Shown here piece after piece: positions 23,091 through 28,486 of a DNA stretch of 28,486 nt. Under the pieces are notes generated by a model. The model did not search any database and was not told the origin of the DNA. It saw nothing but the letters and a program-made list of their open reading frames with translations. Positions within the stretch are counted from its first letter, which is position 1, and each line of letters starts with the position of its first letter. The stretch comes from a virus. A program made the position numbers and the translations under genes. Location of the stretch: positions 1 through 28,486 of the IMG/VR virus record IMGVR_UViG_3300005294_000068; one strand, written 5' to 3'.

Positions 23091-23531
23091 TCACTCCCTG
23101 TCTGTGGATAAAGTTTTAGTATCGGTGGCGCGTCTCACGTTCACTACCACCTCCGATGAAGTTTCAACACCCGGCACGACGTCTTTCGTCGTAGCGGTTA
23201 GCTCCTGTAACGCGAGTTTGGAGATCCGCGCCTCCAACAGATCCCATGCCTGATGTTCACGTATGTATCCCAACGCCGCCGCCCAGTCCGTGACCTTGGC
23301 GGACGTGCGCACGGCCTGATAAGCGGTGCCGTGCGGTGACTTCATCGACTTCAGCCCCGACTGGTTCATCGCCTCCAACATATATGCTTCCAGTCTGTCG
23401 AGCGTGTCGGTGTAGGGCTTCATCGCCTCCTTGTGCTGGTCCTCCAGCACCTTCTTTTTGTCACGAATTTTAACGTATTTTTCTATCATGTTGTCCATCG
23501 TCATGCGTGGACGTTCGGCTGCCTCGCTCAT
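23091..23531 (-). CDS. Coiled-coil phage protein (146 aa), function unknown
   Basis: ATG at 23531 has TAGGAGTGA six bases upstream. Residues about 11-60 form a charged helical coiled coil (EKYVKIRDKKKVLEDQHKEA, then YTDTLDRLEAYMLEAM), followed by SMKSPHGTAYQAVRTSAKV (62-80), then TDWAAAL and LLEARISKLALQE and PGVETSSEVVVNVRR. The order 'coiled coil, GTAY, then PGV and VRR' recurs in phage replication-region proteins that are usually left unassigned. Its stop codon is part of the ribosome-binding site for the SSB-like gene, and its start overlaps the HicA-like gene by four bases. A DNA-metabolism accessory role is plausible. Confidence 0.7.
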   Translation of the reverse strand: MSEAAERPRMTMDNMIEKYVKIRDKKKVLEDQHKEAMKPYTDTLDRLEAYMLEAMNQSGLKSMKSPHGTAYQAVRTSAKVTDWAAALGYIREHQAWDLLEARISKLALQELTATTKDVVPGVETSSEVVVNVRRATDTKTLSTDRE

Positions 23532-23725
23532 GTTTCACTCCTACCGAATACATGCCGCAGATTTCGTTGAAGCTCCTTGTCACCTCGCGCGCCATCGCCC
23601 GGCGTGCTGCTCGTGAAGACCACGCCGGTCACGCCGGGCTTGGTCAGTCTGAGATGCTGGCCGTTGGTCTTGGTGACCACGTAACCCTTCTTCTCAAGTT
23701 CACGTATCCGCTTTTGAATACTCAC
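23528..23725 (-). CDS. HicA-like small protein
   Basis: This is a 65-residue protein with the order helix (SIQKRIRELEKKG), strand (YVVTKT), NGQHLRLTKPG with His24, strand GVVFTSSTPGD and a C-terminal helix (KELQRNLRHVFG). This is the small double-stranded-RNA-binding-like fold of HicA mRNA interferases, where the His after Gly is catalytic. No HicB partner is present; the neighbouring genes are a helicase and a coiled-coil protein. Start GTG 23725 is served by GGGAGTGA seven bases upstream. It may be an orphan toxin, a host-takeover factor, or merely RNA-binding. The resemblance is to the fold and motif, not a confirmed match. Confidence 0.65.
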   Translation of the reverse strand: MSIQKRIRELEKKGYVVTKTNGQHLRLTKPGVTGVVFTSSTPGDGARGDKELQRNLRHVFGRSET

Positions 23726-23757
23726 TCCTTCACTCCCGTCGTAAACCCCATTTTCGT

Positions 23758-23779
23758 TTCGCGGGGGGTGGTCCGCGAA
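23758..23779 (-). other. Intergenic hairpin between helicase and HicA-like genes
   Basis: TTCGCGG (23758-23764) pairs with CCGCGAA (23773-23779) around an eight-base loop. Read leftward it is followed by ACGAAAATGG rather than a T-run, so it is not a clear terminator. It sits in the 66-base gap after the helicase and could stabilise or process the mRNA. Confidence 0.4.
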
Positions 23780-23791
23780 CCTACATTACAT

Positions 23792-25366
23792 TCAGAACGC
23801 CTTCTTCTGTTGATGGAACAACTCCAACAAACAGTTCTGCATGCGCTGTTTGAAGCGCAACTTGGTATACGTCGCCTGTTCGACGGGGGTGCCCACCATG
23901 TGGACGATCAGCGTCTTATGGAGTTGACCCGGTCGATTGATACGCGCGTTCGCCTGTTCGTAGATTTCAAGAGACGTCGTCGGTGAATACCATACGATGG
24001 TGTCCGCCTCGGTAAGCGTCAGACCATGCGCCAGTGTCTGAGGGTGCGCAACAATTATCTTTGGGTTCGGTTTATTTTGAAAGTCACCGAATATGATATC
24101 CCTCGCGGTCCTTCCTATGCCCCCGTGAACCACCGCTATGTCGTAATGGTTCTTGCGCAAATACGTGGACACACCCAGCAACGCGTGCATGAACGGCACC
24201 ATGACCAGTACCTTGCGGTCGGTCTCGTCGAGCACTTCGGTCAGCGCCGACAGGCGCGTCGTCGCGTCCATCTCGTAAACGGTGTGATTATCGGTATAGA
24301 GATAGCCGCACGACACCTGCAGTAGCTTATTATGCAACACGCCCTGGTTGACCGCCGAGATGTTCTCGTTCTTCTGGGTCAGCATATGCGCCTTGTTGTA
24401 TAACAGGCCATAGGCTTTCTTCGCGTCCGCGTCGAGCATGACGGCGCGGTCGACAATCGAGCACTCCGGTAGTTCCATGACGTCGTCGCGGGTATATCTG
24501 ACGGACGGCGACATGGCCTGACGCACGAGGGCGTGCGCCTCGGGTTTGGGATACCAGCGGAACTGATTGATGCGCCGCATGGTCATGTCCTGGAACGCCG
24601 TGAAGGATCTCACGGTGCGTTCCGGCGTAAGCAGACGTACCTGTGCCCAGGCGTCCGTCGGGGCGTTTGGCGTGGGAGAGCCGGTAAGCCCCCAGGCGAA
24701 TCGGACATCGGACCGGGCTATAAGGGCACGCGCGGTGTTCCACAACTCCGTACGACGGTTGCGATAAATAGCAAGCTCATCAAGAACAACGATATCAAAG
24801 CCAGCTTCCTGGACCGCCGTTCCAAGGACCCGTAATCCATGATGGTTAATCACACATATGTCAGAGGATGATCCCAGTAGTTTCAGACGTTTCTCACGGG
24901 AGCCGTAGAGAACAACCACCCTGCGGCCCATGACAAGCTGAAATAATTCCTTTTCCCACACGGGGGTGAGCGTGCTCAGAGGCGCCACCACCAGCATGCG
25001 CTTCGCCATCCCCGCGCGCATCAGATAGTCGGCGGCGTAGATGACCGACCGTGTCTTGCCCGTCCCCATCGAGCTTAGCACATAGCAGCGCGGGCTCTCG
25101 ACCAGCAGCGCCGCCGTGGTGCGCTGGATATCCCACGGCTTGGTGTTCAGCCAGTCGTAGCGGGTCAGGATGGGCGCCGGGACGGGGATGCCCACGTTGC
25201 GGGCGATACGAGCCTCGTCGGGCTGGTTGGGCAGCAGGAGCATCCGCGACCCCTGCCATCTGAAGGGGCGGGCGTGAGGCACCGCCGAGGCCAGCGCCTG
25301 ATCCCAGGGGACGGCCACGTGCTGGCCGTCCCTGGTGATGAATGTGATCGGTGTTTCGACGTTCAT
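23792..25366 (-). CDS. SNF2-family helicase/translocase
   Basis: A 524-residue superfamily 2 ATPase. Walker A is SMGTGKT (99-105), motif II DELA (196-199), motif III LTGSP (227-231), and motif VI is YEQANARINRPGQ (469-481), with the GQ ending characteristic of SNF2-type enzymes rather than DEAD-box proteins. Such proteins translocate on double-stranded DNA and remodel protein-DNA or branched structures. It directly follows, with an ATGA overlap, a VRR-NUC nuclease, a pairing known in phages, suggesting a combined nuclease-translocase acting in recombination or branch processing. The ribosome-binding AAGGAGTGA is about 11-13 bases upstream in the end of the nuclease gene. Confidence 0.9.
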   Translation of the reverse strand: MNVETPITFITRDGQHVAVPWDQALASAVPHARPFRWQGSRMLLLPNQPDEARIARNVGIPVPAPILTRYDWLNTKPWDIQRTTAALLVESPRCYVLSSMGTGKTRSVIYAADYLMRAGMAKRMLVVAPLSTLTPVWEKELFQLVMGRRVVVLYGSREKRLKLLGSSSDICVINHHGLRVLGTAVQEAGFDIVVLDELAIYRNRRTELWNTARALIARSDVRFAWGLTGSPTPNAPTDAWAQVRLLTPERTVRSFTAFQDMTMRRINQFRWYPKPEAHALVRQAMSPSVRYTRDDVMELPECSIVDRAVMLDADAKKAYGLLYNKAHMLTQKNENISAVNQGVLHNKLLQVSCGYLYTDNHTVYEMDATTRLSALTEVLDETDRKVLVMVPFMHALLGVSTYLRKNHYDIAVVHGGIGRTARDIIFGDFQNKPNPKIIVAHPQTLAHGLTLTEADTIVWYSPTTSLEIYEQANARINRPGQLHKTLIVHMVGTPVEQATYTKLRFKQRMQNCLLELFHQQKKAF

Positions 25367-25677
25367 CCTTGTACCATCACTCCTTCCAGATATTCTTCCA
25401 GTTCGCCGAAGCCCTCGACGTCGTCTTCGCCGACGATCAGGAACGTCACGGCGCCCGCGTCACGCATGCGGGTCATGACCACGTCCTGTAGCCGCGTCAC
25501 GCGGCCCTTCTTCGCCTTCGCCTCGATGGAGAAGAAGCGCCCATTGGCGCAGCACAGGAAGTCCACCGTCCGCGAGCCGAGACCCATCGGCACCGGCATG
25601 AAGTAATATATGTTATTTTCGTATCGGTCAAGCAATTTTCTGATTTTATTTTTTACCCTGCCTTCCGGTGTCGGCAT
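25363..25677 (-). CDS. VRR-NUC domain nuclease
   Basis: A 104-residue stand-alone restriction-fold nuclease. Key residues follow the VRR-NUC plan: Glu5 (PEGRVKNKI), a strand with Asp39 (SRTVDFLCC), the E-x-K pair Glu52 and Lys54 (FFSIEAKAKKG), and Gln64 in RLQDVVMTRMRDAG. Such small phage enzymes are thought to cut branched DNA. GGGAGTAAAAG precedes the ATG. It is translationally coupled (ATGA) to the SNF2 helicase downstream. Catalytic residues look intact, so it is likely active. Confidence 0.88.
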   Translation of the reverse strand: MPTPEGRVKNKIRKLLDRYENNIYYFMPVPMGLGSRTVDFLCCANGRFFSIEAKAKKGRVTRLQDVVMTRMRDAGAVTFLIVGEDDVEGFGELEEYLEGVMVQG

Positions 25678-25696
25678 CTTTTACTCCCGTCGTGAA

Positions 25697-26062
25697 TCAA
25701 GGTAGTTCCAGTAAGATCCTGGAGATATGTTCGTCCGATGGAAAATTCTCCACGTCGAACAAGTCCAGTTCACGCATGTTATCGTAACGTATGACGATGC
25801 GAGGCGGGACCTCTTTCATATACTCGACGCGGACTATGCGCGACAGCGCGCGCAACGACAATTGTACCGTGAGGCGTTTTACCCGCTCGTCGAAAGCGAT
25901 ACGCATCGGATCAAGCGAAGCGGCTGGCGTTAGTAACGCGGGTCCCAGGGCGGTGTTTTTCTGGTAGACGTTCTGGGCGTTCCACATGTTGACACTCTGC
26001 TGGTCGATAGCCGCCTGAGTCGCCATCGCCCGACCCAGGTTGTTGTAGTTGTCGTAGTTCAC
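25697..26062 (-). CDS. Hypothetical protein, start resolved by overlap (121 aa)
   Basis: The frame is open back to 26380, but the part before 26062 is out-of-frame translation of the lipoprotein gene and gives a low-complexity Arg/Pro/Gly sequence. A GTG at 26062 overlaps the lipoprotein stop as GTGA, as elsewhere in this operon, giving 121 residues; an ATG at 26128 is a second choice. The product begins with Asn/Tyr/Gln-rich sequence (NYDNYNNLGRAMATQAAIDQ), then RLTVQLSLRALSRIVRVEYM and PPRIVIRYDNMRELDLFDVENF, and ends in ISRILLELP. No domain is recognised and no signal peptide is present. Function is unknown. Confidence 0.6.
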   Translation of the reverse strand: MNYDNYNNLGRAMATQAAIDQQSVNMWNAQNVYQKNTALGPALLTPAASLDPMRIAFDERVKRLTVQLSLRALSRIVRVEYMKEVPPRIVIRYDNMRELDLFDVENFPSDEHISRILLELP

Positions 26063-26292
26063 CGACGCCTGGGCCTGGGAGCCGGGTACCCCCTGGGCGC
26101 GAGATAGGTTGGGGCCGGGGCCGTCCATAGCTTCAATCGCTCGGTTTCCAGCAGATCCCGTTGGAGTCTCAGGGTTTCCACCTGGAAGAACCTCTGGTCG
26201 AGATCCCGTTGCCGGGTCACCACCGTCGTCTCGTGGTCGCACGCCGAAAGGGAGACCAGGGCGAGGCCGACGAGGAGTGTTTTCATTTTCAT
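26059..26292 (-). CDS. Small lipoprotein
   Basis: This is a 77-residue product from ATG 26292, which overlaps the nuclease stop (ATGA); an upstream ATG at 26337 would add a run that breaks the signal peptide. N-terminus KMKTLLVGLALVSLSAC is a type II signal peptide with lipobox LSAC, acylated Cys18 and Asp19 at +2. The mature part has a charged helix (TRQRDLDQRFFQVETLRLQR) and a Pro/Arg tail (APAPTYLAPRGYPAPRPRRR). In enterobacteria +2 Asp keeps lipoproteins in the inner membrane. It could be a superinfection-exclusion or envelope factor; the Pro-rich end recalls Rz1 spanins, but no partner spanin or lysis gene is near. The lipoprotein call is confident; the role is inferred. Confidence 0.75.
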   Translation of the reverse strand: MKMKTLLVGLALVSLSACDHETTVVTRQRDLDQRFFQVETLRLQRDLLETERLKLWTAPAPTYLAPRGYPAPRPRRR

Positions 26293-26966
26293 TTTCCATG
26301 GAAGGGACAGGAAGTAACGGCGCACCAACGCCGACATAGCCCGCCAGGGTTTGGAGGATACTCCTGGGTTTGTCTGGCATCGACCATTCTCCTCACGCGG
26401 GGAAGGATATCCCCCCAGATCTCGGTCACGCTCTCACGGGTGAACGTCGCCCGCTCGATGTGATCATACGCTATGAACACCAGGGCCGCGCGGATGCGTT
26501 TGGTCCTGGTCGAGTGGGCGAAAGTCATGACCGCCGCCAGCTGAAGCTGTGTGAGGTCCTCGGTCGGCTTGCCCGTCTTGTAGTCGATGACGGTGGCGTT
26601 CTCGCCGTTGATGTTGGTGTAGTCCAGTACCATGCGGAACCACGCGCCGCTTCCGAAGAATTTGGACGGCGTCAGCCCGCTGTCCAGCGCCAGTTTTTGT
26701 TCCGTGCGCACCGTCCCCTCGGCGTTGGCCAGCTTGTTCAGCATGCCCTCGTGCGGCACCAGATCGGGCGGCAGGGGCGTGCCACGGCCCACGCGGGCGT
26801 CGAACGCCTCGTGGATGCGCTTGCCCTCGACCAGGGCCTTGCCCTCGGGCTCCTTCACGTCCCTGGAGACGTTATAATTGTAGTAACGGCGCGGGCAGGT
26901 CTCGAAATTCTTCAGCGCCGTGTAGCTCCAGGAGAACCTCTCGGGATTTACGACCGTAGTGCTCAT
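26289..26966 (-). CDS. Cas4/RecB-like PD-(D/E)XK exonuclease with cysteine cluster
   Basis: A 225-residue nuclease starting at ATG 26966 (TTG just before it is less likely). It opens with SWSYTALKNFETCPRRYYNY, the usual start of RecB/Cas4-type nucleases, with Cys24. Further motifs are GKRIHEAFD (His52), RTEQKLAL (Glu89), MVLDYT (Asp115), VIDYKTGK (Asp128, Lys130) and TQLQLAAVM. C-terminal C211, C215 and C220 with Cys24 could hold a 4Fe-4S cluster, as in Cas4 and AddB. It would act as an exonuclease in recombination or in degrading host DNA. The stop overlaps the lipoprotein start. Confidence 0.85.
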   Translation of the reverse strand: MSTTVVNPERFSWSYTALKNFETCPRRYYNYNVSRDVKEPEGKALVEGKRIHEAFDARVGRGTPLPPDLVPHEGMLNKLANAEGTVRTEQKLALDSGLTPSKFFGSGAWFRMVLDYTNINGENATVIDYKTGKPTEDLTQLQLAAVMTFAHSTRTKRIRAALVFIAYDHIERATFTRESVTEIWGDILPRVRRMVDARQTQEYPPNPGGLCRRWCAVTSCPFHGK

Positions 26967-26969
26967 CAA

Positions 26970-28031
26970 CTAGTGCCCTTTGAACGCCGGTTTCACGACA
27001 TAAAGTTCGCGACTGTTAGCGATTGGACCGTCGGTTCGCATGTTAACCCGTGTCTCACGAACCATGACGTCCCGCAATGGAAGCCGCCTTATATGGGCAC
27101 GGCGCAGATGCGCCACCGGGCTCGCGTGAGTCCCCTCGCCTTCGCCACGCGGTCCGGTATGGTGCATACCGTTGATGACGGTCACATATTCTTCCCCCAG
27201 AATGTTAAGCATTTCCGGTAGCCGTTCTTTACCCGATTTACGACGGGAGTTATTAAGTTTATCCGGAACCCGTAGCTTTTCCGTGACCACCCATTTGGTG
27301 TTCATCATCATGAGTACGAACAGCAGATGCGTGGCGTGCGTCTCTATCACAGCGAGTCCGCGATCCTTGGGCAACCTTCCCACGAGAGTCATGTCGGCGG
27401 TGATATCTATTTTTTCGCCAAACGTGATCTCGCCGTTCACGACCAGTTCAAAGTAAGTTTCCCAGCCGCTACCGAGCGACTCGCGCACGGCCACGAGTAC
27501 GTCCAGTTTCATCTTCATGAAATTGTCGGGATCTGGATGGACGACCAGCAGGAACGTGCGTTTCGTGGGGTGCTGAAACGCGATGGCGTACCCGCCATCA
27601 TGAAACGGGTGCGGCAAGTAACCACGGCGAAACAGATCGACGATGCGCGGTATCTCGGCGTTAAGTGCTTCCCACTTCGGCACCATGCCCGATGCTATGA
27701 GGCGACCGCCACGAACAATGTTTTTTACCTTATCCACGAACACGGGAAACAACGTCCGCGCGTCCTCGGAGATTTTCTCTATCATCATCTCCCGTTCAAA
27801 TGTAGTTTCCTCCGATAGCTCTTCCTGGTTTTCCAGTTGTGTATAAACGGTTAGTCCATCATCCGACATAATCGTTTTACGCACCGCCTCGGGCGTAAGT
27901 AAAATTTCTTTGTCTACCTCATAATACGTGTTGTCTTCGGTCACTTCCGATATCGCGGCGGCGGCACGCGAGCGCGCGGCTTGCGCCGAGAGCCCGCCTT
28001 CGTCACTCCACTCGGTTGGCTTGTTGGTCAC
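26970..28031 (-). CDS. Conserved phage hypothetical protein (353 aa)
   Basis: Start GTG 28031 overlaps the polymerase stop (GTGA) and has AAGGAGTGA (28036-28044) seven bases upstream; a longer frame to 28109 runs back through the polymerase gene and is rejected. The product begins with an acidic region, then a middle with alternating strands and helices (REMMIEKISEDARTLFPVFV, YAIAFQHPTKRTFLLVVHPD, LLFVLMMMNTKWVV). The C-terminal HLRRAHIRRL (308-317) and the following VMVRETRVN...LYVVKP match a C-terminal pattern I recall in phage replication-region proteins of unknown function. No nuclease or polymerase motif is visible. It probably works with the polymerase gene before it. Confidence 0.7.
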   Translation of the reverse strand: MTNKPTEWSDEGGLSAQAARSRAAAAISEVTEDNTYYEVDKEILLTPEAVRKTIMSDDGLTVYTQLENQEELSEETTFEREMMIEKISEDARTLFPVFVDKVKNIVRGGRLIASGMVPKWEALNAEIPRIVDLFRRGYLPHPFHDGGYAIAFQHPTKRTFLLVVHPDPDNFMKMKLDVLVAVRESLGSGWETYFELVVNGEITFGEKIDITADMTLVGRLPKDRGLAVIETHATHLLFVLMMMNTKWVVTEKLRVPDKLNNSRRKSGKERLPEMLNILGEEYVTVINGMHHTGPRGEGEGTHASPVAHLRRAHIRRLPLRDVMVRETRVNMRTDGPIANSRELYVVKPAFKGH

Positions 28032-28486
28032 TGGTTCACTCCTTTTTCGGCTTCGAGCAATGTCCGTCCCCAGCCCCCCTCGCTCGCCAGCGGCAGGTCC
28101 GGTGCCCATGTGGGCGGCACGGCGAAAGCACGTTCCAATACCGCGTCGAAGTCACGCGCTTCGCTTTCCGGCACGATGTAGTCATGACTGTCATACGTGG
28201 ACATGAACGGACGATGCCCCGTGTCACGGTCCACGTGGAGCATGATGTCCGTAACGACGATCCGTGCCAAGCCCTGAGTGATATTCTCGATGAATTTAGC
28301 GCCATATATTTTGCGCGGGCCACCGAACACGCCACGATAAGTCGTCTTACGCCCCCATACGCCATCGTCCGGCTCTTCTTTCAGATCCGGGTAGGAGATG
28401 GCCATGCCGTTGGGCAGGTAGACACACTCCGCGCCGATCTCGATGGCGGGGATGCCGGGGTCGGGCACGTCGCGCGGGTTGATCAT
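28028..28486 (-). CDS. Family A DNA polymerase, C-terminal fragment
   Basis: The right window edge cuts the gene: ATG at 28486-28484 is probably internal. The 152 residues fit the palm/fingers end of T7-like DNA polymerases: GRKTTYRGVFGGPRKIYGAK, then FIENITQGLARIVVTDIML, then motif C as STYDSHDYIVPESEA, and PTWAPDLPLASEGGWG near the end. Motif C normally reads HDE; here the Asp102 is kept but Glu is replaced by Tyr103. As the replicative polymerase it would pair with the primase-helicase and SSB-like protein downstream. Confidence 0.85.
   Translation of the reverse strand: MINPRDVPDPGIPAIEIGAECVYLPNGMAISYPDLKEEPDDGVWGRKTTYRGVFGGPRKIYGAKFIENITQGLARIVVTDIMLHVDRDTGHRPFMSTYDSHDYIVPESEARDFDAVLERAFAVPPTWAPDLPLASEGGWGRTLLEAEKGVNQ

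Noticed and set aside
26370-27221. 283-codon rightward frame opposite the nuclease gene
   Set aside because: The opposite strand encodes clear PD-(D/E)XK motifs; this frame has no domain and spans a gene boundary.
28032-28109. N-terminal extension of the 353-residue protein
   Set aside because: It overlaps polymerase codons in another frame and lacks a ribosome-binding site; GTG 28031 has both overlap and AAGGAGTGA.
1-28486. tRNA genes, CRISPR arrays, insertion sequences, integrase or attachment sites
   Set aside because: None were recognised by eye. tRNAscan-SE and an att-site search would be needed to exclude them.

Overview
The window is part of a high-GC, tailed double-stranded DNA phage genome, or a prophage of one. 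It looks podovirus-like: there is a nozzle-type tail protein, a set of internal (ejected) virion proteins that includes a giant 2546-residue polypeptide, and no tape-measure or contractile-tail genes. A lipoprotein with a bacterial lipobox and a murein-cleaving transglycosylase in the ejected proteins suggest a Gram-negative host. I could not name the phage or host from sequence alone. Capsid, portal, terminase, lysis and RNA polymerase genes are not seen here and would lie outside.

The layout is two convergent blocks. Positions 1-18606 are read rightward and carry virion morphogenesis genes: the end of a fibre with an S74 self-cleaving chaperone, a second fibre-like protein, small structural or accessory genes, a short DUF6496-type gene, the tail nozzle-like protein, a small protein, a GNAT acetyltransferase, a gp14-like internal protein, a SAM methyltransferase, a PP-loop (PAPS-reductase-like) protein with an Fe-S cysteine pattern, a transglycosylase-bearing internal virion protein, the giant protein with a HExxH metallopeptidase, a two-helix membrane peptide and an HNH nuclease. 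From 4283 to 7200 the genes overlap end to end by 1-8 bases, which indicates coupled translation.

Positions 18623-28486 are read leftward and form a replication/recombination block. In transcription order from the right edge: the C-terminal end of a family A DNA polymerase, an unassigned 353-residue protein, a Cas4/RecB-like nuclease, a small lipoprotein, an unassigned 121-residue protein, a VRR-NUC nuclease, an SNF2-type helicase, a HicA-like small protein, a coiled-coil protein, an SSB-like protein with acidic tail, an AEP primase-helicase, and a small winged-helix-like protein. Many of these genes share an unusually uniform AGGAGTGA ribosome-binding sequence. A leftward-oriented intrinsic terminator at about 18257-18289 lies beyond the HNH gene, so leftward transcripts would run antisense through HNH before stopping.

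Points most worth attention: the nozzle gene, whose apparent conserved N-terminus has no canonical start codon; the methyltransferase plus Fe-S PP-loop cassette inside the virion operon; the giant metallopeptidase-containing ejected protein; the lipoprotein with a +2 Asp inside the replication operon; and the polymerase motif C in which Glu is replaced by Tyr.
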